A stretch of DNA of 64,000 nucleotides, taken from contig JAGFNK010000083.1 of the NCBI GenBank assembly GCA_025769875.1, forward strand, positions 62,001-126,000. Reading direction: 5' to 3'. Below the pieces are notes generated by a model. It ran no database searches, was not told the DNA's origin, and was given only the letters and a program-made list of their open reading frames with translations. The stretch comes from Russula earlei. Taxonomy: Eukaryota; Basidiomycota; Agaricomycetes; Russulales; Russulaceae. This document shows, in pieces, positions 52,985 to 63,793 of the stretch. The first letter of the stretch is position 1; each line of letters starts with the position of its first letter. The position numbers and the translations under genes were made by a program.

Positions 52985-53952
52985 TGTCAAGACTCACTGT
53001 TGAACAATCCAGTTCAAGAGTGAGGGGTAAGCTTGAAGGCGAGTCAATAGACATCTAGGACAGCATGGGCAAGGAAAAGGGTCCAAAGTAGTAACAGGTA
53101 CCAGAGGGGTACCGTCACTGGCAGAGATGAGCAGTTATGCAGAGATGAGGCCAGAATGACACAAGGGGACAGTCCTAACTGGAGTATTCCAGGGTAGAGA
53201 GTGCTGTAAACAAATGGACAGTCTGGAGACTGTCCGGTACTTTATTGAACACTTATATACTACAAGAAAGCTACTAAATAAGGGATGCATTGTAACCTTG
53301 TTATCAATCACAATAGCTGGATGAGTAAGGCACCCAGGGGTGCTTGGTAAGCATGCTCAGTCATCCTTAGTAACCTGCTGAGTAAGGAGGCCTTCAGCAA
53401 TGAGTAATAGTTCTTGGAGTTCATGTGATTGTCATGTGAACTTCAAGGTCCGTTTGCTGCACTTCAGGCTTACTAATACAGTTAGTAAACCTCATCAACT
53501 CTTATCTGGAGACCAGGGCATGTGGGTCTCCTTTTTAGGAGTCTCCAGGTTGAGTTTTCATTTCATGTGTTGAGTGGTTATATGGGTTGAACCACTATAC
53601 TGTAGTAAAGACCAGGTAGCTCAATGGCCATGAGCATCCAGTCTGGTTGGTTAGAGGTCCTGGGTTCAATCCTAGCAGTGGGCAATCTTCTGAGGCAACT
53701 TGGAGCCAAACTTGGCACCATTGTCTTGTAAGTATACAATGCTCATTGTTTAATCCCCTTCCAACAGAAGGTTGTAGCTGACTTCTGTAACAAGGGTTTT
53801 GGGTTCAATCCTGTGCAATGGACTATTATGTGAGATATAACTGGAGTCAATCTTGGCACCATTGTCTTGCTTGTCAATAGTTGTATGTGTTCCTCATTAA
53901 CTCCCTTTGAAGTCCCTTTGATAGAATGGACTCTTTGAGAGCATTCATGACA
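52985..53952 (-). repeat. Solo LTR E4 with a different U3 (TSD ctgtc)
   Basis: 968 bp, tgtcaagactc...ttcatgaca, with ctgtc at 52980-52984 and 53953-53957. The R/U5 part (52985 to about 53415) matches E2 and E3. The rest (about 53415-53940) does not, yet the matching flanks show it is one unit. Confidence 0.88.
53610..53890 (+). repeat. Two tandem tRNA-like SINE modules in E4
   Basis: Module 1 has an A-box-like tagctcaatgg (about 53617) and B-box ggttcaatcc (53663-53672) within a plausible T-arm ctggg-ttcaat-cctag. Module 2 has tagctgac (about 53775) and B-box ggttcaatcc (53802-53811). Both share the tail cttggcaccattgtcttg. This resembles tRNA-derived SINE heads. Confidence 0.55.
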
Positions 53953-54055
53953 CTGTCCCTCATCCCCAGTCGCCACTTGTGCCTCCCCTGTTCTTGCCTA
54001 CCCTTCCCCAACACTTTCCGAAGCCGATGTCAACACCATCACCTCCCCCACTCCC

Positions 54056-54928
54056 TGTCAAGACATGTACTGCTGATCACTAAGGACTCAGGAGCAGGTG
54101 GGCAAGGGTCGGAACAGACGGTACGCGGCGAGGGCGGCGTTGAACAAGAGGATGAGCCAAACGACGAGGAGGTACCAGATGGGGACTGGTAGGTGTTGCA
54201 AGAGGCAGAGGCGAACGCTAGAGGCCAGTGCAACGAAGGGGCTTTAGACAAGGCGGTCATTGAAGAGTACCTTGGAGGTGAGGGGAATCTTTAAACTGAG
54301 CAGTCGCAGGGGAGTACCCAGGAGGATGAGAGTATCACAAATGGACAGTCTGACGACTGTCTGACGACTGTCTGACGACTGTCTGACGACTGTCTGACGA
54401 CTGCCATACTTCATTGGGGCTTATATACAGTGTACAGGGTTGATTACAAAGAACTGGGACTATTCTAGACTCTTTGGTACCATCCAATAGGACTACAGAG
54501 GCATAAACTTGCTTGTGTCAAGTTTCAGGCTTACTGAGCACATTACAGATCATCATGGGGCGATGACATCATTATGATGTCACTGTGGAGCGCTTAGTGA
54601 GCCTATGAGGTCACCGTGGAGTCGCTCAGTCAGCCATGATGTCATTGGAGCCTTGATGATGTCAGATGAGTTATGCAACAGTTTCTAAGAGTTTGTGCCG
54701 CTGTTTCAGGTTCCTGGTGGCTGGGTGACCATGTGGCTGCCACGTGATGATTACCCGATTAGGAAACGGGTGCCTGGTCGTGTTATAGTGCCTTTGCAAT
54801 AGTGATATCTTGCACTGCGGGAGGGATAGCCCAGAAAATGGAAAGGAGTTGGTAATGCAAACAAAGAGAGGTCTCTCTTGAGTGAAATAGGACCATCTAT
54901 GGCCAGGACCTGGCCTTGGTTTGTAACA
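54056..54928 (-). repeat. A- 3' LTR (A8) with expanded 11-bp repeats
   Basis: 873 bp, about 44 bp longer than usual. The excess is extra copies of tctgacgactg at 54346-54404, placed at the presumed transcript start. Confidence 0.93.
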
Positions 54929-55175
54929 TTCATCCCCTCTTTATAGACTTGTTGCTCCTGCAATGGTAGGAACTTGTTTCTTTGGAAAGTGGAGTAGTTT
55001 GCATATGAAAAGTCAAAGTCTGTTTGTTCATGGGGAGTTCTCTCTTGTTCTATGGATTGCTTTGGGGATAGCTGTGGTCATTTGAGTGCATGTGATCGCA
55101 GGGGTTCTCTGAAATGTTTGTTGGTAACAAGGATAAAGGTAGTCATCGACAGAGGTCATGATGAGAGTTGTTGTT

Positions 55176-55673
55176 TTAGGGGTTACTCCTGGTGGGAATC
55201 GTTTTAAGCACTTTCGGATATTTCCAATGGAAGTCTTTGACAAGTGATTGCGCTCTTGATAGGTTAGAGGCTGGTTCCCAAGTATTTTCTGCAGCAGTGT
55301 ACCCTTTCCATTTAACTAGGTATTGAATCCCTTTGTGGTTCGGGGAGAGTCGAGAGTTTAAGATCTGTTCTACTTCGTATTGCTCTTCTCCTTCAATTAG
55401 TATCGGTGGCGGGTTTGAGAAGTTAGGGCTGTGGGCAGCGGTTTCTTTATAAGGTTTGATCAGGGAGTGGTGAAAAACTGGGTGTATCTTCCAAGACTTT
55501 GGTAGTTTGAAGCGAACATTTACTGGATAGGCAGTGGTGACTTTGAATGGTCCGTAGCGTTGAGGGGCTAGTTTTGCTTTTGGGTGAGTGGTTCGTAGAT
55601 TCGTAGCTTCCAGCCATACTTGATCCCCTTCTTTAAAACGAAATGTGGAGGATTGAGGTCCTGATTGCTTCAT
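55176..55673 (-). pseudogene. pol: A- chromodomain region
   Basis: VWLEATNLRTTHPK, HPVFHHSLIKPYKET, EEQYEVEQILNSR, IQYLVKWKGY and ENTWEP. A TGA near 55686 separates it from the core. Confidence 0.9.
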
Positions 55674-55732
55674 GATCTCGGTTGCTCAGTTCAGGGAGGC
55701 AGCTACTTCTTCTCTGAGCTGGTTTAGTCTTG

Positions 55733-56560
55733 TTAGTCTTTCTTGGTTGAAGGGAACTTTGATGTAAAGGCAAGGGGCGGAGCAAATGTTGGGTTAAAGC
55801 CATACCAGACCTCAAAAGGGGGTTTGTTCGTAGCACTGTGTTGTCTGGCATTATGTGCAAATTCCATAAAGGGAATTAGTTCTGCCCAATTGTCTGCTTG
55901 ATGGTTGCAAAATATTTGTAGGTATTGTTCTAGTTCTTGGTTAACTCGTTCTGTTTCTTCGTTTGTCTGTGGGTGATATGCTGTGCTTAATGATACTTTG
56001 ACATTTAACTTCTTCCATAGTTCTTGAGTAACTTTTGCCACAAACTGAGGGCCTCTGTCTGATATTATTTGTGTCAGGAGGCCTATTCTTCTCCAGACAT
56101 TGTTCATGATTAGTGTCGCTGTTTCGTCTGCTGTGATTGTCTTGTGGCAAGGGGTAATGATTATTGCTTTACTGAATCGATCTACCACGACTAGGAGGCT
56201 GTCAAAGCCTTGTGAAATTGGTAGGTCGGTGATAAAGTCCATGGTAATGCTTTTCCATACTTCTCCAGCTGGTGTAATTGGTACGAGGGGTGTTTCTGTC
56301 TTTGGGCGGTTCTTTGTACTTTGGCAAATTGCGCAACCGTCTATGTAACTTTTGACATAGGTTAGCATTCCTGGCCACCAATAGTTTTGGCTGATTAGTT
56401 CGTAAGTTTTCCATTGGCCAGGGTGTCCAGTGGCGAGGGAGTCATGATGTAGTTTCAGAATTTTCTTTCTTAGGGTGTCATTTTTTGGGATATAGACTTT
56501 TCCTTTGAATAATATTAGTCCATCTTCGAGGTTCCAGTCTTGTAAGCCTTTGGATAGTCA
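55733..56560 (-). pseudogene. pol: A- integrase finger and core
   Basis: HDSLATGHPG and CAICQSTKNRP, then ITMDFITDLP, ISDRGPQF and ETERVNQE. All three acidic catalytic residues are present, unlike A+. The PQTNEET segment differs slightly from A+ (PQTDGET). Confidence 0.9.
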
Positions 56561-57310
56561 TCTTGGTCCATTCTTTATAATGATTGCTAATGCATTAGAT
56601 ACTTCTAGGTCGTAGTCTTTACTAGATTGTAGTTGTCGTCGAAGTTCTTGGTCGCCGATTGGTTCTGTAGCAGAGGTGCGTGTTGCTCTAATTTTAAAAA
56701 ATTTGTCATCTAGGAGCACCTTTCCATCATTTTCATTTTGTATCCCCTCTTTAAAGTCTGGCCGCCTGGACAGACCGTCTGCTTTGTTCATAGTTCCTGG
56801 GTGATGGGTGATGGTGAAGTCAAAATTGCTGAGAAGGAGTGCCCATCGGGCTTGTCGTCTCATGAGTTTTTGTTTTGTCATGAAGTATGTCAAGTTATTG
56901 TGGTCTGTCCATAGATCAATGGGGTGTGTAGTGCCTTCAAGGTAGTGTCGGAAGTGCCAGAGGGATAAGACAATAGCAAGGAGTTCTTTATCGTAGATCA
57001 TGTAATTTCATTGTGCGGGGTCCAAGGATTTCGAGAAATAGGCTACTGGGTGATATCTATTAAATTCATCAGGTTGTTCCAAGATTGCGCCAACTGCAAA
57101 GTCACTTGCATCGCAGATGAGTCGAAAGGGTTTAGTATGATCAGGTAACATGAGGATTGGGGCCGTTGTGAATGCTTGGATTAGTTTTTGAAATGCTTGT
57201 TCTTCATCGTCTTCCCACTTGAAGGGGTTTTCTTTCTTTGTTAAGTTAAAAAACAAGGGTCACACTATTTGTGAGTATTGGTGGATAAATCATCGATAGA
57301 AGTTGCAGAA
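56558..57310 (-). pseudogene. pol: A- RNase H and RT connection
   Basis: [34 protein letters not shown] and [17 protein letters not shown] after LDPAQ is shared with A+. At PFRLIC it keeps CGA where A+ has TGA. Confidence 0.88.
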
Positions 57311-57944
57311 TCCTAGAAATGCTTGTACTTCTGTAACATTGGTCGGAGTGGGCCATTTTGTAATGCCTATTATTGCCGTTTTCAGCGCACTTGGCGGAGT
57401 TTGAATTCCACCCAAATCGGCGCAGAAAACCCTCTCAAACGTGCGGGGCGAATATCTCCCTCAAAACACCTTCAATTCACATGAAACTTATTGTCCCTGA
57501 ATCGCCTGAATGAGGGCTAGGCGGCCCCATTGTTTTTATGAGATTTGAGTGAGAATTGGTGGAGCTGGACTCAAGCCACCTCCACATGTGTATTAGATGA
57601 ATTACAACTCAAAATCATGGTCTATGTCTATTATTTTTCCCTCATGTTGTACCTATGGGCTGTCTTGAGGCAGCCCCGTAGTGTTTTTGACTCAAGTGTT
57701 GTGGTGTGCAACATTGTTCTCAGTGTGATCAGAGTGACGGCCAGCCACTCATTGCCCCTCTCACCTCTCCATTCTGACCATCCTTTGCCCTCATTCCCAC
57801 TACACCCGCCGTCTCAGCCGCATCAGTCGCACTGCTCCCTTCCAACTCGCATTTGGCCCTCCACACCCACAGTCACAGCTGCGCCAGTCACACTGCCTGC
57901 GTCGACCTGCCATCTGTCTTCACCACGCGCCGCACTCCTTCAGC

Positions 57945-59188
57945 ATGCCGACTCAGTTAGAATACATCAAGCTCAAGTGGGATCTGGAGGACCTTATCGC
58001 CTCCTTGTCAAGACTCCGCATGTGTGACCGGGAAGACGTAGACGAATACTACCAGAGTTTCAGGGCAATCTGCAGTCCCCTCGTCCATGCAGTGCCGCCT
58101 GTGCTACAAAGATTGCAACAAGTCATTCTGGCTCGGACTCCACCCGGACGACCACTGGATGGTCTCCCAACGTCTCGGCCCCTGGCGCCCGAACAAACCT
58201 GCAGAGGCACTTTGTCGATTTCCGAGAAGTATTCGACACACTAGTCAAGATATTCTCTCAGCATCCCTGTGACATTCAACGGGAATGCCAACTCTGCTCT
58301 GCAGACGAAGACGAAGACGACTACACATACCCTGCGCCCATGCCCGCTCCAGCCTCCATCCCTACATCGTGCACCATCGCCTCCGCCTCGCCTGCCTTGC
58401 CCATCGTCCCTGCGGTTCCCACCTCGTCCGCCGTTCCCGTCACCTCATTCACCGCCGCCATCCTCAACTCACCAGCCATCATTGCCTCGGCTCCACCTGC
58501 CCTTGCTGTCCCAGCATCGCCCGCATTCGCCATCGTCGCCACCTCGTCTGTCCCCGCCACCGTAGCCTCAGCCATGGCATCGCCTATCGCCACTGTCCCC
58601 ATCTTTGCCCAACCAGCTCCCGCGCCCTCAGTGTCGCCTGCTATGGCCACTGTCTCAGCTCCATGCACAACCACCATCTCAACCTCGCCCACCAACGTTT
58701 TAGCGCCGCCCGCCACTTCAGCCCTCGCAGCCTTGTCTGCCACCCCCGCCTTCATCTCATCCGCTCCTGCACCCTCAGTCGTCTCGTCGCCCTCAGTCTC
58801 ATCCGTCGCCTCGTCCGTTGCCACAGTAGCCTCAGTCGTGCCAGCTGCCGACTTCGCATCAGGCTCCGTCTTAGCCTCGCCCATACTCGTCAGTTCAGCC
58901 CAGTCCGTCATAGCACCAGCATCGCGAGCCGCCGCCGTCTCCACATCAGACATGTTTCCCTCTCCCTCATCCCATCGCACAGACCTTGTCCAGAGGAGCA
59001 CACCGCCGTCTGCCAGAGTCGCAGTCATGCTCCTCATCTTCTCCCTCTCCCTCCTCAGTCCGCCTCTCTTACCTGCCCTCAGCCTCAGCCTTCTCAGTCT
59101 CAGCCGCCGCCACCGTGCCCCTAGTTTTTCCAGCCGTCTCCTGTCACCCCAGCTTCAGATCAGTGAACCGCTGCCACCGCACTCTTAG
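57945..59188 (+). pseudogene. Degenerate Gag-like ORF with Ala/Ser/Pro-rich tail
   Basis: Starts MPTQLEYIKLKWDLEDLI with DVDEYYQSFRAIC. The motif FWLGLHPDDHWM then appears in a second frame, and FREVFDTLVKIFS and CDIQRECQLC in a third, so two frameshifts break it. The FWxGLHPDD pattern resembles a Gag-like protein family common in basidiomycete repeats (recalled, not checked). An Asp/Glu stretch (ADEDEDDY) and about 280 residues of Ala, Ser, Pro and Val follow. Confidence 0.5.
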
Positions 59189-59608
59189 CCTTGCCAGCCA
59201 CCTTAGTCTCAGTCAGCCGCCGCCGTAGCCTCAGCCTCAGCCACTGACGTCTTAGCGCCACACACCGCCGCCTCCACCACCAGTCTCACAAGCCACCGCC
59301 GCCACTGCCCTTGTCAGCCACAGCTGCTGTCGCCCCTGCGTTGCCCTCAGTCGTCGCCTCCGCCCCGTCTGCCTCCACTGTCGCACCAGCTCAGTCCGCC
59401 GCCACCTTCTCAGTCTCAGCCTCAGTCTTCTCAGTCTCAGCCGCCGCTTTAGTAGTTTCGCGCGACACCAGCACCGCCACACCGTTGCAACCCCTCGCCA
59501 CCAGCACCACCCCAGAAGATCAAGAAGGCCTTGGCCATGAACTTAGCCACAACACGCCACAACAGGAGCAGAAGCCGCCGCAGGAGAAGCAGTCGCCAAC
59601 GCCAACAG

Positions 59609-60436
59609 TGTTACGAACCAAGGCCAAGTCCTGGCCAAGGATTGTCCTATTTTACTCAAGAAAGACCTCTCTCAATTTGCATTGCCAACTCCCTTCCATT
59701 TTCTGGGCTATCCCTCCTGTGGTACAAGATATTGCTATTGCAAAGGCACTATAACACGACCAGGCACCCGTTTCCTAATCGGGTAATCATCGCGTGGCAG
59801 CCACATGGCCACCCAGCCACCATGGACCCGAGACAGCGGCACAAACTCTTAGAAACTGTTGCATAAATCATCTGACATCATCAAGGCTCCAATGACATCA
59901 TGGCTGACTGAGCGACTCCACAGTGACCTCATAGGCTCACTAAGTGCCCCACAGTGACATCATAATGATGTCATCACTCCACAATGATCAGTAATGCGCT
60001 CAGTAAGCCTGAAACTTGACACAAGCAAGTTTATGCCTCTGTAGTCCTATTGGATGGTACCAAAGAGTCTAGAATAGTCCCAGTGCTTTGTAATCGACCC
60101 TGTACACTGTATATAAGCCCCAATGAAGTATGGCAGTCATCAGACTGTCCATTTGTGATACTCTCATCCTCTGGGTACTCCCCTGTGACCGCTCAGTTTA
60201 AAGACTTCCCTCGCCCCCAAGGTACTCTTCAACGACCGCCTTGTCTAAAGCCCCTTCGTTGCACTGGCCTCCAGTCTTCGCCTCTGCCTCTTACAACACT
60301 TACCAGTCCCCATCTGGTACCTCCTCATCGTTTGGCTCGTCCTCCTGTTCAACGCCGCCTTCGCCGCATATCATCTGTTCCGACCCTTGCCCACCTGCTC
60401 CTGAGTCCTTAGTGATCAGCAGTACGTGTCTTGACA
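59609..60436 (+). repeat. Solo LTR A9 (TSD aacag)
   Basis: 828 bp, tgttacgaacc...gtcttgaca, with aacag at 59604-59608 and 60437-60441. Nested in the TIR element. Confidence 0.96.
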
Positions 60437-60441
60437 AACAG

Positions 60442-60782
60442 CACACCGCATGCCGCCTCCCACATCGCCTCCCCATCCATTCGCGCACTCTCGCCCACGT
60501 CTGCTGCCGACACCTGCAGTGGAGATGACCCTGCCACCGCTGCCACAAGATGACAGATCCCACCCCCGCGCAAGCCGCCCCATGCATCCTCTTTCTTGAG
60601 TCCTCCCCACCTACGTCTCTATCTACAAACTCACGCTCACCAGCCTATGCCTTCGCTCCTCATCCACGCCTGCTGCCACCACCTGCAATGGAGACGACTC
60701 CTGTACATAAAAACACCCTAGCTACTCTGTAGTAGAAAGAGTTCAGAATAGGACCCCTCTTTGCAACCCACTCCTCTCTAAT
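60442..60782. other. TIR element interior, right of A9
   Basis: CT/CG-rich. It contains two related versions of a cctgctgccaccacctgcaa-type segment (about 60510 and 60665). No supported gene. Confidence 0.5.
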
Positions 60783-61181
60783 CAAGAGGCGAGAGGGGTG
60801 ATGAGTGGCTGGCCGCGACTCCAATCACACTGGAAACAATGTTGCACACCACAACACTTGAGTCAAAAACACTACGGGGCTGCCTCAAGACAGCCCATGG
60901 GTACAACATGAGGGAAACATAATAGATATAGACCATGATTTTGAGTTGTAATTCATCTAATACACATGTGGAGGTGGCTTGAGTCCAGCTCCACCAATTC
61001 TCACTCAAATCTCATAAAAACAATGGGGCTGCCTAGCCCTCATTCAGGCGATTCAGGGACAATAAATATCATATGAATTGAAGCTGTTTTGAGGGAGATA
61101 TTCATCCCGCATGTTTGAGGGGGTTTCTGCACCGATTTGGGTGGAATTCAAGCTCCGCCAAGTGCACTGAAAATGACAATA

Positions 61182-61388
61182 ATTCAGGAATCAAAGGTAA
61201 TGGATATGCATCTTTGACAGTTGCTGTATTCAGGGACTCTGTAGTCTTGTACCGGTCGTAGGTTCCCTCCTTTCTTTTCTACAAGAAGAATGGACTGGCA
61301 ATAGCTGCTTTTGATGGTCGGATAGTGCCTCTTTTTCAAATGTTCATCTAAGTATTCTTTTTAGGGCCTGTAGTTCTTTGGGGGTAAG
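61182..61388 (-). pseudogene. pol: A- RT remnant (N-terminal)
   Basis: Covers the RT start (PVQDYR region) to PLPLIPEL only. The part corresponding to A+ 35991-36408, which holds the polymerase active site, is absent. Confidence 0.82.
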
Positions 61389-61652
61389 TCAATAGATACC
61401 AGAATCGCGTCGAGCGACCCCTGGTTTCAGATTGATTGCATGGTCCCATGGTTGGTGAGCAGGAAGGCATTGAGAGGCTTGTTCATCGAAAACCTTTCGC
61501 CATTTCAAGAACTGGACAGGGATAAGTTCATCTAATGTCTTGGGGGGTGCTTCTGCATGGGCTAGTTTCATAGCTGTGGTTGATTTGGCTCTTATGTTGA
61601 TTGTCACTGGTCTAAACACATTGTAGATTTGTTCGTCCACACATGGGTTCAA
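61389..61652 (-). pseudogene. pol: A- protease-RT linker
   Basis: CVDEQIYNVFRPVTI and [10 protein letters not shown]. It ends at TGA after RDSGIY, a stop shared with A+. Confidence 0.82.
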
Positions 61653-61859
61653 TGGTCCTTCAGTATCTGGGAAGATTAGTGCAGCAACATTTGCAAACTC
61701 AGGTTCTTCTTCTTCAGGAAAAGTAAGCGCTTGTATTTGGTAATTCCGCGTTCCAGATGCAGATGCAATGGTTATGCTTGGGTGTGTGGTAAGGCAGGTT
61801 CGGGGGCAATTCCTTAGTGTGATTGTGTCATTTGCCCAATCGATATCTGGGTTGTGGTG

Positions 61860-62345
61860 TCATAGCCAATCTGTTCCTAAGATGATGTCGTGATCTCCAA
61901 TGTTAGTGACAAGGAATTCTGCTTGTTCGTCATGAGTAGTGCCTGTGTGCACTTGAATACGAAGTCTTTGGATGGTGCTAAAGTGTATTAGTCCATTGGC
62001 ATTTTGTGTTCCATCTACATTCTGTGCTGGCAATGGTTTGGTCATAGTTTGGAGGTGCAGGTGGTGTCTTTGTGCGAATCGTTCATGGATTATCATTCCT
62101 TCTGCTCCACTGTCGAGCAGGGCTCTTGCACCGATTTCTTTGCCACTTGTCCTCCCCACTAAAGTAACTTTCAAGGCAATGGAAGGGGAGCGAATATTCT
62201 TGGTAAAAACTTTGGGGTAATTGATTTCTCTTTGTATCGTACTGATTTGGACTGTGTCCCTTCTCGGTGCAGAAGGGGGTCCAATTAAAAATCCATAGGG
62301 GCAGATCTTGGGCGGAGGATCGAGTCCGCAAGTGTTTCTCTCCAA
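61860..62345 (-). pseudogene. pol: A- aspartic protease
   Basis: ALLDSGAEGMIIHERFAQRHH, QNVDGTQNANG and HDIILGTDWL. Open over 161 codons and closed by a TGA after DWL that A+ shares. It keeps Arg CGA at the HER site where A+ has TGA. Confidence 0.88.
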
Positions 62346-63793
62346 GTTGTTAGTGATGCAACAGGAACAGGTTCTTCTTGTGCAGGTTCGATGTTTTCAT
62401 CTTGTATGGTTGTAGCTCTGACTGTTTGGGGGCGAGATCCTTGTTGTTGGCGTCCTTGGGCTGCTTTCTTTGCTCTACATTGATTTGCCATATGGTTCTT
62501 CTTTCCACAATAATAACAGAGGTTATTCTTGTGTCGAAATTCTTTTTCTGCATCTGTGAGGGGTTTCCTTTCACTTCTGGATTCCCAGGGTCATTCGTTA
62601 GGTTCTCCTTGGTACAAGTTAATTTCCAATGGATTGTCTGATCCTTGAGTGTTTAATCCTCGGGCACACACAGAGTGTCCTCCTCGAAAAGCAGTGGAGT
62701 TGTATAGGTGGAAAAGGTTGTCGAATTCTCTTGCTCCTTTGACAAGGGCTGCGAGTGTAGTTGGTGTTGGTGTGATTCCCAATATTTTCTGATGCAAGGC
62801 TGGGTTAATGTTTTTCCTAAATGCATACATCTTTGTTCTTTCGTCAGTGGTAGCTCGTGATGCATGGTGCGACCATTTCTGATACCATTCATTAAATGGT
62901 AGTTTCCCTTGATAATAGGTGTGCATGGTATTAGCAGAGGCCAATTCTGCTTCCGCAGGGATGAAGTGATTGGCAAAGGCTTTCTTGAAGTCGTCCCATG
63001 ACCCATAGTCTGCTACAGTATGAGCCATAGCCTTAGTGGTTTGTTCTCTAGCCCACACGCCAGCGGGTGTTCCTACTTTAAAGTGGGTTAGTGCAGCGGC
63101 GACTTTCTTGCTTTCATCTGTAAAGGAGTTGCCATTGATGTAGTAATAATTGGCCAAAGCTGCCCAAAAGGCTTCTGCGTTATCAGCCTTTCCATCAAAG
63201 GGTTCTGGTGCAGTTCCGACAAGGCGTGGATTGCTTGACATGGTGGGGTTCTGAGTTGTCGCAGCTGTAACTATAAATGGGGCTGCACCTTGTAATTGGA
63301 TTCTAGTGGGTGTGAGCATTCAAGGGACTGCTTGTGGTACATTGCTAATTGTATGAGGGGTAGGTTGCTGGGTATTATGCCAGGTGGAAGGTCCTGGAGT
63401 AGTGCTTCGGGTGCTTTGAGCAGTTCCTAAGATAGCGGTAACTTCTTGAGTTGTTCTGGCTGTAAAATCGACTTCTCGATTGTTATAGTAAACCCAATGT
63501 TTTCTAGAACGGCTCCACTTGACTGGTCTGTCTAGGAAGAGGCCTGTGTAGTTATAGGGATTGAAGTCTTGAATGTTCTCTGCTCCTGGGGCTGCCGCTT
63601 TAAGTTGTTCGGTGGTAACTTCGTCGTTGTCGTCTTTGTATAACCAAGTGTCAGAAAGATTTCCATGGTTGATAATAGGTGTGCCCGCAAATCTTCCTTG
63701 GTAACAGTGATCTTGGGTGTTGTAGCTGAGGTTTTCAAATAGGAGTGGGATTAGATTTTCTTCTTCATCGGTGATGTCCCTCCTAGTGCTCAT
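62285..63793 (-). pseudogene. gag: A- gag, nearly complete
   Basis: ATG at 63793 (MSTRRDITDEEENLIPLLFE). The N-terminal module has HWVYYNNREVDFTARTT. Capsid-like: EPFDGKADNAEAF and KLPFNEWYQKWSHHA. Knuckle: CYYCGKKNHMANQC (about 62480-62520). Two TGA codons interrupt, after NVPQAVP (63320) and after EPNE (62591). The second is CGA in A+. Confidence 0.88.

Larger units (their letters stand above)
52914..54055 (+). pseudogene. F third ORF start, split by E4 and A-
   Basis: MSQSPIYIPSSPVPTYLSPP runs into E4 (52985-53952). Ser/Pro-rich coding-like sequence continues at 53958-54055 and is cut by A- at 54056. It resembles the starts of the G1 and C 3' reading frames. The remainder lies past the window. 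Confidence 0.6.
57373..61179. mobile_element. TIR element, about 3 kb, with about 400-bp inverted repeats (TA flanks)
   Basis: The left arm (57373 to about 57772) and right arm (about 60783-61179) are inverted copies, starting ttgccgttttcag and ending ctgaaaatgacaa. They align over about 400 bp with scattered differences. TA flanks both ends, inside what was TTAAT. The interior holds a degenerate Gag-like reading frame and an Ala/Ser/Pro-rich low-complexity coding stretch, plus solo LTR A9. No transposase is seen, so it is probably non-autonomous. Superfamily not assigned. Confidence 0.85.

Noticed and set aside
53610..53684. Possible functional tRNA gene (tRNA-like fold around 53615)
   Set aside because: The A and B boxes are plausible but the acceptor stem pairs poorly, and a second partial copy with a shared tail follows. 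A SINE-type module fits better.
58285..59124. Long overlapping frames in three phases over the Ala/Ser/Pro-rich region, on both strands
   Set aside because: The stretch is a stop-poor GC repeat. Only the frame connected to the Gag-like motifs is kept as a broken gene.
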